DNA of 27,533 nucleotides from the NCBI RefSeq assembly GCF_938017615.1, contig NZ_CALIJA010000093.1:1-27533 (forward strand), given 5' to 3'. Positions 15,456 through 22,807 of the stretch are shown here, piece by piece (position 1 is the first letter of the stretch; every line of letters starts with the position of its first letter). The position numbers and the translations under genes were made by a program. A model generated the notes under the pieces. The model did not search any database, was not told where the DNA came from, and saw nothing but the letters and a program-made list of their open reading frames with translations. Source of the DNA: an uncultured Campylobacter sp. GTDB taxonomy: Bacteria > Campylobacterota > Campylobacteria > Campylobacterales > Campylobacteraceae.

Positions 15456-16009
15456 GAAGCGGGTAAAATTAAAACGGTCGGCTTGGATGAGCTTCGGCAA
15501 TCTTAAAAATTTTATGTCGAGCGTAAGCCGAAATAACTACGCAATAAAGTAGCATCCGCGACAGAAACAAACGCCTGGTAGAAAAATAGGCACGTCATAA
15601 GAGGGGCAACCAAGACACAAGAGAATAATTGCGTGCAGTATGGCTAACACACTGTAAGGGGGTATCACACTACAAGAAAGCTGGCCTATACCGTAACGAT
15701 AACTGCCCCCCTGCTTGCTTGCTGCTACGCTAAAAGTCATTGCCCATCTTGTTGCTAAATTTTATAATTTCAATTGCGCAGCGTTTTATCACGCGACCTG
15801 CACAAGCAGAATCAAGTCAACCGAAACGTTTTAAATAAATTTAAATCAAGCTAGAATAGAAAAAATTTTCTTAAAAATAGCTATTTTAGCATCATGAAAT
15901 TTCATAAAAAATTTATTTATACCGATAAAAACATAATTTTTAATATACGTCTAATAAGCAAAATAGTAATATTTTTACGATATTAAATTTCAGCGAGAAA
16001 GGAGAAAAT
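15456..16009. other. Spacer before dba, with an atypical 15540-15760 segment
   Basis: The segment 15540-15760 differs from surrounding spacers: it lacks AAATTTT words, is GC-richer and has runs GGGGG (15658-15662) and CCCCCC (15706-15711). GGTAT (15661-15665) can pair with ATACC (15688-15692). A 67-codon minus-strand frame (15537-15740) encodes a six-cysteine, hydrophobic peptide I do not recognise and do not trust. TGCT occurs three times in tandem near 15711-15724. From 15830 to 16000 the DNA is very AT-rich and probably holds the dba promoter. Confidence 0.5.
15850..15890. repeat. 10-base inverted repeat upstream of dba
   Basis: GCTAGAATAG (15850-15859) and CTATTTTAGC (15881-15890) match at nine of ten positions as an inverted repeat, with a 21-base AT-rich centre. 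It lies about 120 bases before the dba start; a regulatory site is possible. Confidence 0.35.
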
Positions 16010-16177
16010 ATGGAATTTTTAATGGTTCTGATGTTTTTCGTCGCAGGTCTTTTGTTGTGGTTTAGACCCGAGAAAAAGCGCGCGGTTATGGGCTTTGGTA
16101 TCGCGGGTATCGCGATACTCGTCATCATGATGGCGTGGGTGAATAAATTTGCCGTCGTACCTATGGGAAATTTTTAG
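16010..16177 (+). CDS. dba: Dba, small membrane partner of DsbI (copy 1)
   Basis: The 55-residue product begins MEFLMVLMFFVAGLLLWFRP and ends VVPMGNF. Two hydrophobic segments flank a basic PEKKRA turn. In C. jejuni dba lies directly before dsbI, is co-transcribed and coupled with it, and supports DsbI production. AAAGGAG lies upstream with a suitable gap, and dsbI follows after nine bases. A second copy with the same frame MEFL...VVPVGNF is at 27306-27473. The gene is shorter than most gene-finding cut-offs. Confidence 0.85.
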   Translation: MEFLMVLMFFVAGLLLWFRPEKKRAVMGFGIAGIAILVIMMAWVNKFAVVPMGNF

Positions 16178-16186
16178 GAGCGAGCA

Positions 16187-16942
16187 ATGAAAAGTTTGCA
16201 AGATAAAATGCCTCAAAGCTTCATTCGCGGCGCCGAGATTTCTGCGGGCTGGGGCGAAGATGAAAGGCGATTTTTCAATCTTTTTGCCCTTGCCGCCCTT
16301 GCCCTCATCGTCCTACCCGTAGGTATCGCGTGTTTGGTTTTGGGCTTTGGCATGGGCGATAGCCCCTGCATCATGTGCTGGCACGAGAGATTTTGCATGG
16401 TCGCGATCTCATTTATGGCCCTATTGATCGTTAGATACGGCTTTACAGTCAAATACCTAGCCGCAATCCTCTTTTTAGCATGCCTCGGGCTATACGACGG
16501 CTTTTTGCACTACAGCCTCGACGGTACCGGCGGCGGCTACCTCGACATCAAGCAGGGCTTCGGGCTTGAAATTTTAGGCGCGCACACGCAATTTTGGGTC
16601 GTAGTGGTGCATTTTTGCGTCATTATCTTTTTAGGCGTGATTTTGCTGCTAGGCAAAAACGTAGGCAAAATAATGCAAAAAAGCGAAGAGGGCGCATACG
16701 GTGCGGTTCTGCCGAGCTTCGCGCTAGGCAAGATAGCCGTGGCAGCCTTTGCGATCATCATGGCTTTTAACTGCGTGCAGGCCTTTATCACCGCAGGCCC
16801 GCCGCCCTATCTAGCCTCCGCGACGCCTTCGCGCATGAGCATCGATCCGTCAAAGTGGTTTTGGGAGCTTGATCACTGGGAGGAAACCGAAATTGACTTC
16901 CGCGAAAACTGGAATCCAAAACTACCGAATTTACCGAAGTGA
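16187..16942 (+). CDS. dsbI: DsbB-family disulfide oxidoreductase, DsbI type, membrane part (copy 1)
   Basis: DsbB/DsbI proteins re-oxidise periplasmic DsbA-type thiol oxidases and pass electrons to quinone. The 251-residue product has a hydrophobic helix (ALAALALIVLPVGIACLVLG), the catalytic pair Cys61-x-x-Cys64 in GDSPCIMCWHERF, further membrane helices, and a GPPPYL segment before a tryptophan-rich tail (WFWELDHW). A clear second periplasmic cysteine pair is not obvious. In C. jejuni and H. pylori, as I recall, DsbI continues into a periplasmic beta-propeller; here the protein stops and the propeller is a separate gene nine bases downstream. AGGAG precedes the ATG. Confidence 0.9.
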   Translation: MKSLQDKMPQSFIRGAEISAGWGEDERRFFNLFALAALALIVLPVGIACLVLGFGMGDSPCIMCWHERFCMVAISFMALLIVRYGFTVKYLAAILFLACLGLYDGFLHYSLDGTGGGYLDIKQGFGLEILGAHTQFWVVVVHFCVIIFLGVILLLGKNVGKIMQKSEEGAYGAVLPSFALGKIAVAAFAIIMAFNCVQAFITAGPPPYLASATPSRMSIDPSKWFWELDHWEETEIDFRENWNPKLPNLPK

Positions 16943-16951
16943 GGTCGCGAT

Positions 16952-17839
16952 ATGAGAAAAATTTTAACCTTAACCCTTTTGTGCGCTGCACTGGCGCTAG
17001 GCGGCGAATTTAATCTAAATCCTGCGGACGGCGCAGTGACAAATTTAACACCATTACGTAAAAGCGGTGAGATAACATTAAATTTAAACAACAATAACCC
17101 AGTCACGGGGCTTGACTACGACGCGGCAAGCGGAAGCTTCTTGCTCGGCACGCTAAAATTCGAGCTCTACGAAATGGACGGCGAGCTAAAAACCGTAAAA
17201 AGCTATCTACGAAGCACGCCCGATTGGATAATGCAGATGGAAGAAACCGTCGCGGCGAGCTTTTTTAAAGGCTCGGTAGGACTCATGGGCTATAATAAAA
17301 CCTATGAGTTTTTCAAGCCCGCACCGAATCAAAGTAAAGAGGAAGCGAACAAGGCGTGGCGCTATCTGCACGACGGATATGAAAATTTCACGCTCGATTT
17401 CAAGGACCGCTACTCCACCGTGCGCGCTAAACAGCAGTTTATCCTCTCGTGGGATCACTCGGATTTCTACGGCGAGTTTTTCGTCGCTAGCGTGCCCGAC
17501 GACATCAAAGCAAGCTGGAGCATAGCGAGCTTTAGCGATGCCGACAATCTGCTCTCGAGCGAATTCGCGCCGAGTTTCGATGAAGTCCTCGGCGTAAAAG
17601 ATGGCAGAGACATAAGCGACTACTACGTCACGGGCATGGATGCGCAAGGCGAGTTTATTTATCTGCTTTCAAAGCAATACTCAAGCATCCTAAAACTCGA
17701 TCCGCGTAGCAGAAAGATCGCGGAGGTTTATAGCTTTGAAGGCGCGAGCGATGCCCATGCACTCGCTATCAAAGAGGGTAAATTCTACGTCGCGTCCAGA
17801 GAAAACGGCGTGAATAAAATTTTTATTTTCGAGAGGTGA
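16952..17839 (+). CDS. Periplasmic beta-propeller-like protein, DsbI C-terminal half as a separate gene (copy 1)
   Basis: The 295-residue product has a signal peptide (MRKILTLTLLCAALALGGEF, cleavage near residue 18) and a repetitive beta-strand pattern: PVTGLDYDAASGSFLLG, FILSWDHSDFYGEFFVAS, YYVTGMDAQGEFIYLLSK, SSILKLDPRSRK, HALAIKEGKFYVASR. Such strand repeats ending in short loops suggest a propeller. The mature part has no cysteine, so it is not itself a thiol enzyme. It is similar along its length to the product at 25675-26571. It completes the dba-dsbI-propeller cassette. Molecular function unknown. Confidence 0.75.
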   Translation: MRKILTLTLLCAALALGGEFNLNPADGAVTNLTPLRKSGEITLNLNNNNPVTGLDYDAASGSFLLGTLKFELYEMDGELKTVKSYLRSTPDWIMQMEETVAASFFKGSVGLMGYNKTYEFFKPAPNQSKEEANKAWRYLHDGYENFTLDFKDRYSTVRAKQQFILSWDHSDFYGEFFVASVPDDIKASWSIASFSDADNLLSSEFAPSFDEVLGVKDGRDISDYYVTGMDAQGEFIYLLSKQYSSILKLDPRSRKIAEVYSFEGASDAHALAIKEGKFYVASRENGVNKIFIFER

Positions 17840-17848
17840 ATTATATGC

Positions 17849-17890
17849 AGCTTTTATTTCATAAGACTAAAATTAAGCGAAATTAAAGCT
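17849..17890. repeat. 12-base inverted repeat at the left edge of the AT-rich insert
   Basis: AGCTTTTATTTC (17849-17860) and GAAATTAAAGCT (17879-17890) pair at 11 of 12 positions around an 18-base centre, ten bases after the propeller stop. It may terminate cassette 1 (no long T-run follows), or mark the junction of the insert. Confidence 0.4.
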
Positions 17891-17918
17891 ATAAAAAGGG
17901 AAAATTTTACATAACAAA

Positions 17919-17950
17919 TGGGCGTTTGTATATAAATTTTTTGGGCGTTT
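17919..17950 (+). promoter_or_regulatory. Paired TGGGCGTTT direct repeats upstream of the helicase gene
   Basis: Exact 9-base copies lie at 17919-17927 and 17942-17950, 23 bases apart (about two helical turns), just upstream of a TATTAT -10-like box (17976-17981) and the AAGGA ribosome site (17995-17999). They stand out as GC-richer words in AT-rich DNA, which suits an operator for an autoregulated module. Confidence 0.45.
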
Positions 17951-18007
17951 TACTACAATAATATCAATTTTAGTCTATTATAAAAATTTACCAGAAGGAT
18001 AGTTGAC

Positions 18008-19339
18008 ATGGATGTATTAACTAAAAATATGGCATTAGAATTTTTAAGAAAGTCTTTGTTAAATAAAAATATCTCTTTTAGAGAAGGTCAATATGAAGCT
18101 ATTGATGCCGTTGTTAACAAAAGAAAAAAAGTTTTGGTTGTACAAAAAACAGGATGGGGAAAAAGTATTGTATATTTTATTTCCACAAAATTTTTAAGGC
18201 AATGTGGTTATGGATTAACTATAATCATATCTCCACTGCTAGCGCTAATGAGAAATCAGATAGAGTCAGCAAAGAAATTGGGGCTCAATATTGCAACAAT
18301 AAATTCATCAAATATAGACCACTGGAATGAGGTAAAAAGTAGCATTTTAAGCGATAAGGTAGATGCACTCCTTATTTCTCCAGAAAGACTAGCTAACGAA
18401 GATTTTATGCAAAATATTTTAGAGCCAATTTCAGGAAATATTGGATTGTTTGTTATTGATGAAGCACATTGTATTAGCGACTGGGGCCACGATTTTAGAC
18501 CAGACTATAAAAGAATTGTAAATATACTAAAGCAAATTCCTGAAAATACTCCCATTCTAGCCACAACCGCTACTGCAAATGACAGGGTTATTGAAGATAT
18601 CAAAAGTCAAATTAACGGTATTTTAATAATGAGGGGTGATTTAAAAAGAGAGAGTCTTAGCCTGCACAATATAAGACTACCACATCCGTCTTATAGGTTA
18701 GCTTGGCTTGCAAAATATATTCCTTTATTTAAAGGTTCTGGTATAGTATATGTTTTGACTCAAAGAGATGCAAAGATCGTTTCAGACTGGCTTAATGAGA
18801 ATAATATATCAGCAAGTCCTTATTTTAGTGATGTTACCAATGATAAATTTGAAACTAGCGATGCCTATAGGGAGTTTTTAGAAGATCAACTTATTAATAA
18901 TAATGTAAAAGTTCTAGTGGCCACATCGGCACTTGGAATGGGCTTTGATAAGAGCGATATAGGGTTTGTAATACACTATCAAGCGCCAGGGTCTATTATC
19001 GGCTATTACCAACAAGTAGGTCGTGCAGGTAGAGGGATTGACAATGCATATGGGATCTTATTAAGCGGACACGAGGATGATGATATACATGATTTTTTCA
19101 GAAGATCATCTTTTCCAACCAAGGAAAATATTGATTTGATATTAGAATGTTTGGAAAGAAGCAGCATGGGTTTATCTATAGTTGAAATCCAAAAGGAACT
19201 CAATCTTACTCAAGGCGAAGTCGAAAAAACTCTAAAATATCTTAGTGTCGAACCAATGTCACCAGTGATAAAAAGAAATTCAAAATGGTTTAGGACACTA
19301 AATAAGTATTTTTATGATGAAGAAATAAAAAAATTTTAG
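18008..19339 (+). CDS. RecQ-type superfamily 2 helicase, upstream reading frame
   Basis: The 443 residues hold the RecQ helicase core: FREGQYEAI (motif 0), TGWGKS at 48-53 (Walker A), IDEAHCISDWGHDFR from 150 (motif II plus the aromatic-rich loop), ATTATA at 185-190 (motif III), ATSALGMGFDKSD around 305-317 and QQVGRAGRG ending at 343 (motif VI). The frame ends at TAG 19337-19339, before the RecQ zinc-binding cysteines, which follow in the -1 frame, so this is only part of the protein. The region is clearly AT-richer than the flanks and has a DprA-like gene downstream. Role: probably the helicase/toxin partner of a PsyrTA-like anti-phage or toxin-antitoxin module, by inference from architecture. 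Confidence 0.85.
   Translation: MDVLTKNMALEFLRKSLLNKNISFREGQYEAIDAVVNKRKKVLVVQKTGWGKSIVYFISTKFLRQCGYGLTIIISPLLALMRNQIESAKKLGLNIATINSSNIDHWNEVKSSILSDKVDALLISPERLANEDFMQNILEPISGNIGLFVIDEAHCISDWGHDFRPDYKRIVNILKQIPENTPILATTATANDRVIEDIKSQINGILIMRGDLKRESLSLHNIRLPHPSYRLAWLAKYIPLFKGSGIVYVLTQRDAKIVSDWLNENNISASPYFSDVTNDKFETSDAYREFLEDQLINNNVKVLVATSALGMGFDKSDIGFVIHYQAPGSIIGYYQQVGRAGRGIDNAYGILLSGHEDDDIHDFFRRSSFPTKENIDLILECLERSSMGLSIVEIQKELNLTQGEVEKTLKYLSVEPMSPVIKRNSKWFRTLNKYFYDEEIKKF
19327..19337 (+). other. A7T4 slippery site joining the two helicase frames
   Basis: The run AAAAAAA (19327-19333) then TTTT lies in a window of about 18 bases where both frames are open: the -1 frame has TGA at 19318-19320 and the 0 frame has TAG at 19337-19339. 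In the 0 frame the bases read ATA AAA AAA, so A AAA AAA is in the X-XXY-YYZ phase of a -1 slippery heptamer. Slipping gives ...KK then ILEIRHSEW. One extra A in the DNA would also restore the frame. Confidence 0.75.
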
Positions 19340-20094
19340 AAATAAGACACTCGGAATGGGATGAAATTCAAAAATATTTAGACACCGAAGAGTGCTTAAT
19401 GTCGTTTTTACAAAAAGCACTAAATGATCCAAGCCCTCAAAAATGTGGAAAATGCGCCAACTGTTTACAGCCGATAGGTAGTGATTTTTCTACTGATATA
19501 GGTTTAAAGGCAGCAGAATTTTTAAGAAAAAAATATATAGATTTTACTCCTAAAAAACAAGTAAGAGCTGACGCATTAAGCACTTATGGAATAAGAGGAA
19601 AAATTCCCGAAGTATTAAGAGCAGAAAATGGGCGTATTTTGTCCAGATGGGAAGACGCAGGCTGGGGAAGAATTGTTGCTGAAAATAAGCATAACGGAAA
19701 ATTTTCAGATGAGTTAGTTAATGCATTTGTTGAAATGGTTCATGATTGGAATCAAAACTTTTCTTGGGTTACATGCATTCCATCACTAAAGCATCCAGTT
19801 TTGGTTCCAGAATTTGCACAAAAGGTTGCCAATAAACTAAATTTACCTTTCATACAAGCTATAAACAAAATAAAACAAAATCAAGCTCAAAAAATGATGA
19901 ACAACTCCTATCATCAGGCAAAAAATCTCGATGGTGTTTTTGAAGTAGGCAATGGTATACCGAATGAACCAGTATTATTAATAGACGATATTATTGACTC
20001 TGGGTGGACCATAACGGTAGCTGCCATGCTCTTAAAACAAAAAGGCTGCGGGAATGTATTTCCTGCTGCGCTTTCAACAACAGGAAAATTATAA
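19333..20094 (+). CDS. Helicase C-terminal part: RecQ zinc site plus phosphoribosyltransferase-like domain (-1 frame)
   Basis: Read from the frameshift, the 253-residue extension begins ILEIRHSEWDEIQKYL. It carries the RecQ zinc ligands: a cysteine in TEECLMSF, then KCGKCANC about 17 residues on. The first ligand lies before the only nearby ATG (19399), so independent translation from there would break the zinc site. A phosphoribosyltransferase-like domain follows, with the PRPP-binding motif LLIDDIIDSGWT near the C-terminus and CIPSLKHP upstream. Joined to the upstream frame the protein would be about 695 residues. Its stop overlaps the next ATG (TAATG). A pseudogene fragment is the alternative. 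Confidence 0.7.
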   Translation: MLEIRHSEWDEIQKYLDTEECLMSFLQKALNDPSPQKCGKCANCLQPIGSDFSTDIGLKAAEFLRKKYIDFTPKKQVRADALSTYGIRGKIPEVLRAENGRILSRWEDAGWGRIVAENKHNGKFSDELVNAFVEMVHDWNQNFSWVTCIPSLKHPVLVPEFAQKVANKLNLPFIQAINKIKQNQAQKMMNNSYHQAKNLDGVFEVGNGIPNEPVLLIDDIIDSGWTITVAAMLLKQKGCGNVFPAALSTTGKL

Positions 20095-21218
20095 TGAAAC
20101 AACTAAGCTTAAATTCTCAGGCAATCATACTGCTTACGGCCTACTTTAATAAAAACGATAAACCTCTTACTATAACCGAATACTCTAATTTAGCGACCTG
20201 GCTTTTAAAATACAATATGACGCCAGCAGATCTTTTAGCAACAAATAATATTGATATTTTGAAAGAATACGAAGGCTCGAAAATTATACAAGATAGAATT
20301 TTATCTTTGCTTGATAGAGGAAATGCTATGGCATTATCATTGCAAAAATGGCAAAATTTCGGAATATGGGTTATAACGAGAGCAGACGAAGAATACCCAA
20401 TAGTACTTAAAAGGAAGTTGGGGCAAAAATCTCCGCCTATTTTATATGGTGCTGGAGACAAGAAGATATTAAATACTAAAAGTATTGCCATTGTTGGATC
20501 GAGAGATGCTTCAATAGATGATTTGGAATTTGCATTTCAGCTTGGAAAAAAAATTGCTTTGTGCGGATATAGTGTAGTCTCTGGAGGAGCAAGAGGAATA
20601 GATGAATCTTCGATGTTTGGCTCTATTGAGGCTGATGGTACTACTATTGGAATCGTTTCGGACACGTTAGCGCAAAAAGTCTTATCTAAAAAATATAGAG
20701 AAGCTATACAAAATAATAATTTAACTCTTATAAGCCCGTATTATCCAGATACAAAATTTAATGCAGGCAATGCCATGGGAAGAAACAAATACATCTATGT
20801 ATTGGCAAAAAGCTCCGTGGTAATCCACTCCGGCTTAAAAGGTGGAACATGGGAGGGTGCAAAAGAAAATTTAAAAAATAAATGGACGGATCTTTTTGTA
20901 AAAAAGAATGATGATGCAATGGCTGGAAATTCTAAATTGCTTGCTATGGGCGGGATTGAATTGCCAAATTTAAATGATATAGAGTATTTATTGGATTATA
21001 AGCAAAAAGATCTGACTACTGATGAAACAATAGAAGAAAAAATTTTAAAATTAATCAATGGTAAAAAAATGACGATAGACGAGATATCAAAAGATATAAA
21101 TGAGCCTTCAAAGCTTGTAAAAAATGCAATAGAAAAATTATTGAAATCAGGCAATATTGAAAAACACAAAAATCGCCCTTTACGCTTTAGTAAAACAGTA
21201 AAGCTGATAGGATTATAA
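20094..21218 (+). CDS. DprA/Smf-like protein, partner of the RecQ-PRTase gene
   Basis: I chose ATG 20094, whose first base is the last base of the helicase stop (TAATG), over the upstream frame extension to 20004 that lies inside the preceding gene. The 374-residue product has an N-terminal helical region, the DprA Rossmann fold with VGSRDAS (134-140), SGGARGID (163-170) and HSGLKGGTWEGA (245-256), and a C-terminal winged helix (about 310-374, KMTIDEISKDINEPSKLV). Housekeeping DprA loads RecA on incoming DNA. DprA-like proteins next to PRTase/RecQ genes are the antitoxin or regulator in ShosTA/PsyrTA-type modules. AT-rich and coupled, it is most likely this module's partner rather than the competence DprA. 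Confidence 0.8.
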   Translation: MKQLSLNSQAIILLTAYFNKNDKPLTITEYSNLATWLLKYNMTPADLLATNNIDILKEYEGSKIIQDRILSLLDRGNAMALSLQKWQNFGIWVITRADEEYPIVLKRKLGQKSPPILYGAGDKKILNTKSIAIVGSRDASIDDLEFAFQLGKKIALCGYSVVSGGARGIDESSMFGSIEADGTTIGIVSDTLAQKVLSKKYREAIQNNNLTLISPYYPDTKFNAGNAMGRNKYIYVLAKSSVVIHSGLKGGTWEGAKENLKNKWTDLFVKKNDDAMAGNSKLLAMGGIELPNLNDIEYLLDYKQKDLTTDETIEEKILKLINGKKMTIDEISKDINEPSKLVKNAIEKLLKSGNIEKHKNRPLRFSKTVKLIGL

Positions 21219-21241
21219 AAAGGTCGAGCGGGTGCCCGACC
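21217..21241 (-). terminator. Rho-independent terminator of the molybdoenzyme operon
   Basis: On the minus strand a GC-rich hairpin (GGTCG...CGACC, 21241-21222, with inner GC pairs and one mismatch) is followed by TTTTT (21221-21217). It lies 18 bases after the nrfD-like stop. Its T-run overlaps the DprA-like gene's stop codon on the other strand, so the insert ends exactly at this terminator. Confidence 0.8.
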
Positions 21242-21259
21242 AGTATCAGAAAGGAGGAG

Positions 21260-22147
21260 TTAAAATATATAAACTGCGCCGAGTACGATAAACGCTCTTA
21301 AGCAAAAGCCGCCCACAAGCACGCCATATTCGTTATAAACACAGCTTTTTGCCTCCTCGCCGCCGTGCGCGCAGACGCTACCGTCCGCATTCACGCTGCA
21401 GCCGCGAAGCATAAATTTGCTTCCGCCTAGCAGCGGTAGTGCAAGCCCAAATACGACAAAGCCTATCCAAAACATCGGCGCAAGCGAGCCGCCGACTATC
21501 TTAGTTACGCTAGCCATACCCGCAGCCTCGCTTCTCACGCTAGCAAATAGCGCTAGTACCGCAACAATCTCAAGCGCGACTAACACGACATGAAATTTAT
21601 GCGTGCAGTGGCTTAGCCCGTGCCCGGAATTTAGCGTAGCGGCGGCGTTCGCACTAAGCCCCGTAGAGATCGCGGAGATCGTAAATAAAATCGGTAACCA
21701 TACGCTAGCCCAAAGCGGGATCGCCTTTACGACGTAAAGCAGTAGCCCCGTATATCCCATCACTCCAAGCGCCAAAATAGCTCCGAGCGTGAGCATCATA
21801 TCGCAAATTTTACTGCTCTTCTTGATCTGCAAAAGCACTAAAACGCTAACTACGATAAAAAACGTAAGCAAATATGTGCCTATACTCATCATCGAAACCG
21901 GGCGCGTGTAGAGCTGTAAAATTTTAAGAGGATTTATCGCGGCGCTCGGCGCCAAGTCAAACAGCAAAAGTGCGGTTCCTACTATTACCGCAACTGGTGC
22001 GAGCAGAAAGCCGAATTTATAAAACCTCTCGTTTAATGAGCCCAAAAAGCCCTTGTAAGCCAAAGCCGAGCACAAAAATGCCCCGGCGCCTAAACCGCCT
22101 AAAAACAAATAGATGACTATGAGCCATCCCCAAGTCGTCTGTACCAT
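21260..22147 (-). CDS. NrfD/PsrC-type membrane anchor subunit
   Basis: The product begins MVQTTWGWLIVIYLFLGGLGAGAFL, the NrfD-family start (WPxxxYLFLGGxAAG), and has about eight hydrophobic helices. These subunits bind quinol or quinone in the membrane and exchange electrons with a periplasmic iron-sulfur protein. I prefer the second ATG (22147), six bases after AAGGA; the first (22153) abuts that site and overlaps the chaperone stop. It is the last gene of the operon. A cysteine-containing loop near the C-terminus (CSVNADGSVCAHGG) is unusual and may be periplasmic. Confidence 0.85.
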   Translation of the reverse strand: MVQTTWGWLIVIYLFLGGLGAGAFLCSALAYKGFLGSLNERFYKFGFLLAPVAVIVGTALLLFDLAPSAAINPLKILQLYTRPVSMMSIGTYLLTFFIVVSVLVLLQIKKSSKICDMMLTLGAILALGVMGYTGLLLYVVKAIPLWASVWLPILFTISAISTGLSANAAATLNSGHGLSHCTHKFHVVLVALEIVAVLALFASVRSEAAGMASVTKIVGGSLAPMFWIGFVVFGLALPLLGGSKFMLRGCSVNADGSVCAHGGEEAKSCVYNEYGVLVGGFCLRAFIVLGAVYIF

Positions 22148-22149
22148 TG

Positions 22150-22797
22150 TCATTCCTTTAAATTTTTAAAAATTTCAGGATCTTTTAGCGTCCTTTTCAG
22201 CGCATCAATCTCACTATTTAGGTAGAGATTTAAAAAGCCCCCAAAACTTTTCCAAACGTCTAAATTCGCGTGCTCATCGCAGCGAGCGGCAAATTTGCAA
22301 AACCACTGCGACGGATGAGCGGCGATAAATTCCGCCTTTTTGCGCAGAATTTCGTTAAATTTAGCCTCATCCTCCGCCTTTAGCGCGCTAAAACTTAAAA
22401 AATAAAGATATTGCAGCTCGTACCCGATGAAATCGTCGGGAAATTTATCAAGCTGCGCATCCTCGAGCTTTAGCCCAGAGCTCTCGTAAAAGCTTCGCAC
22501 CTGCATCGTCTTTGCCCCAAACATCGTTTGATAGTCGAAATACACCGACTCGTAAGGCTCGGCTTTAGGGCGCTTAGGACCTACGAAGAGCCTATTGAAT
22601 TCGTAGCGAATTTCATCAATTAAGCTTGGCTCGCTTTTGCATTCGGCAAATTCGAGGATAAGCTTATGCTCTTTAAGCTTAGGCGTAAAATCCTGCGTCA
22701 AATTTAAAAGCTCGTCCAAATTTTCACCGGTAAGAGGCACCAAAAATATCTGCCTCAAAAAGTCCTCGACGCAAAGGCTCTGCTTTAAATTACGCAT
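22150..22797 (-). CDS. TorD/DmsD-family molybdoenzyme maturation chaperone
   Basis: These cytoplasmic proteins bind the TAT signal of a molybdoenzyme and hold it until the cofactor is inserted. The product has the family pattern YEFNRLFVGPKRPKAEPYES and FPDDFIGYELQYLYFLS. I start at ATG 22797 (MRNLKQSLCV, 215 residues), with AAGGA seven bases upstream and an 11-base gap from the iron-sulfur gene. The in-frame ATG at 22824 would lie inside the previous gene. Its obvious client is the TAT-signal enzyme of the same operon. Confidence 0.85.
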   Translation of the reverse strand: MRNLKQSLCVEDFLRQIFLVPLTGENLDELLNLTQDFTPKLKEHKLILEFAECKSEPSLIDEIRYEFNRLFVGPKRPKAEPYESVYFDYQTMFGAKTMQVRSFYESSGLKLEDAQLDKFPDDFIGYELQYLYFLSFSALKAEDEAKFNEILRKKAEFIAAHPSQWFCKFAARCDEHANLDVWKSFGGFLNLYLNSEIDALKRTLKDPEIFKNLKE

Positions 22798-22807
22798 CTT
22801 TTTATCC

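Noticed and set aside
15537..15740. 67-codon cysteine-rich minus-strand frame as a gene
   Set aside because: No ribosome site or family resemblance, and the composition looks incidental to a T-rich strand. Kept only as a possibility in the spacer finding.
20004..20093. Longer start for the DprA-like gene
   Set aside because: This extension lies within the PRTase-coding DNA in another frame. The TAATG start at 20094 is the natural coupled start.
19399..20094. A stand-alone gene starting at ATG 19399
   Set aside because: The in-frame sequence before this ATG encodes conserved RecQ residues including the first zinc cysteine, and no good ribosome site precedes it. It is better read as the continuation of the helicase.
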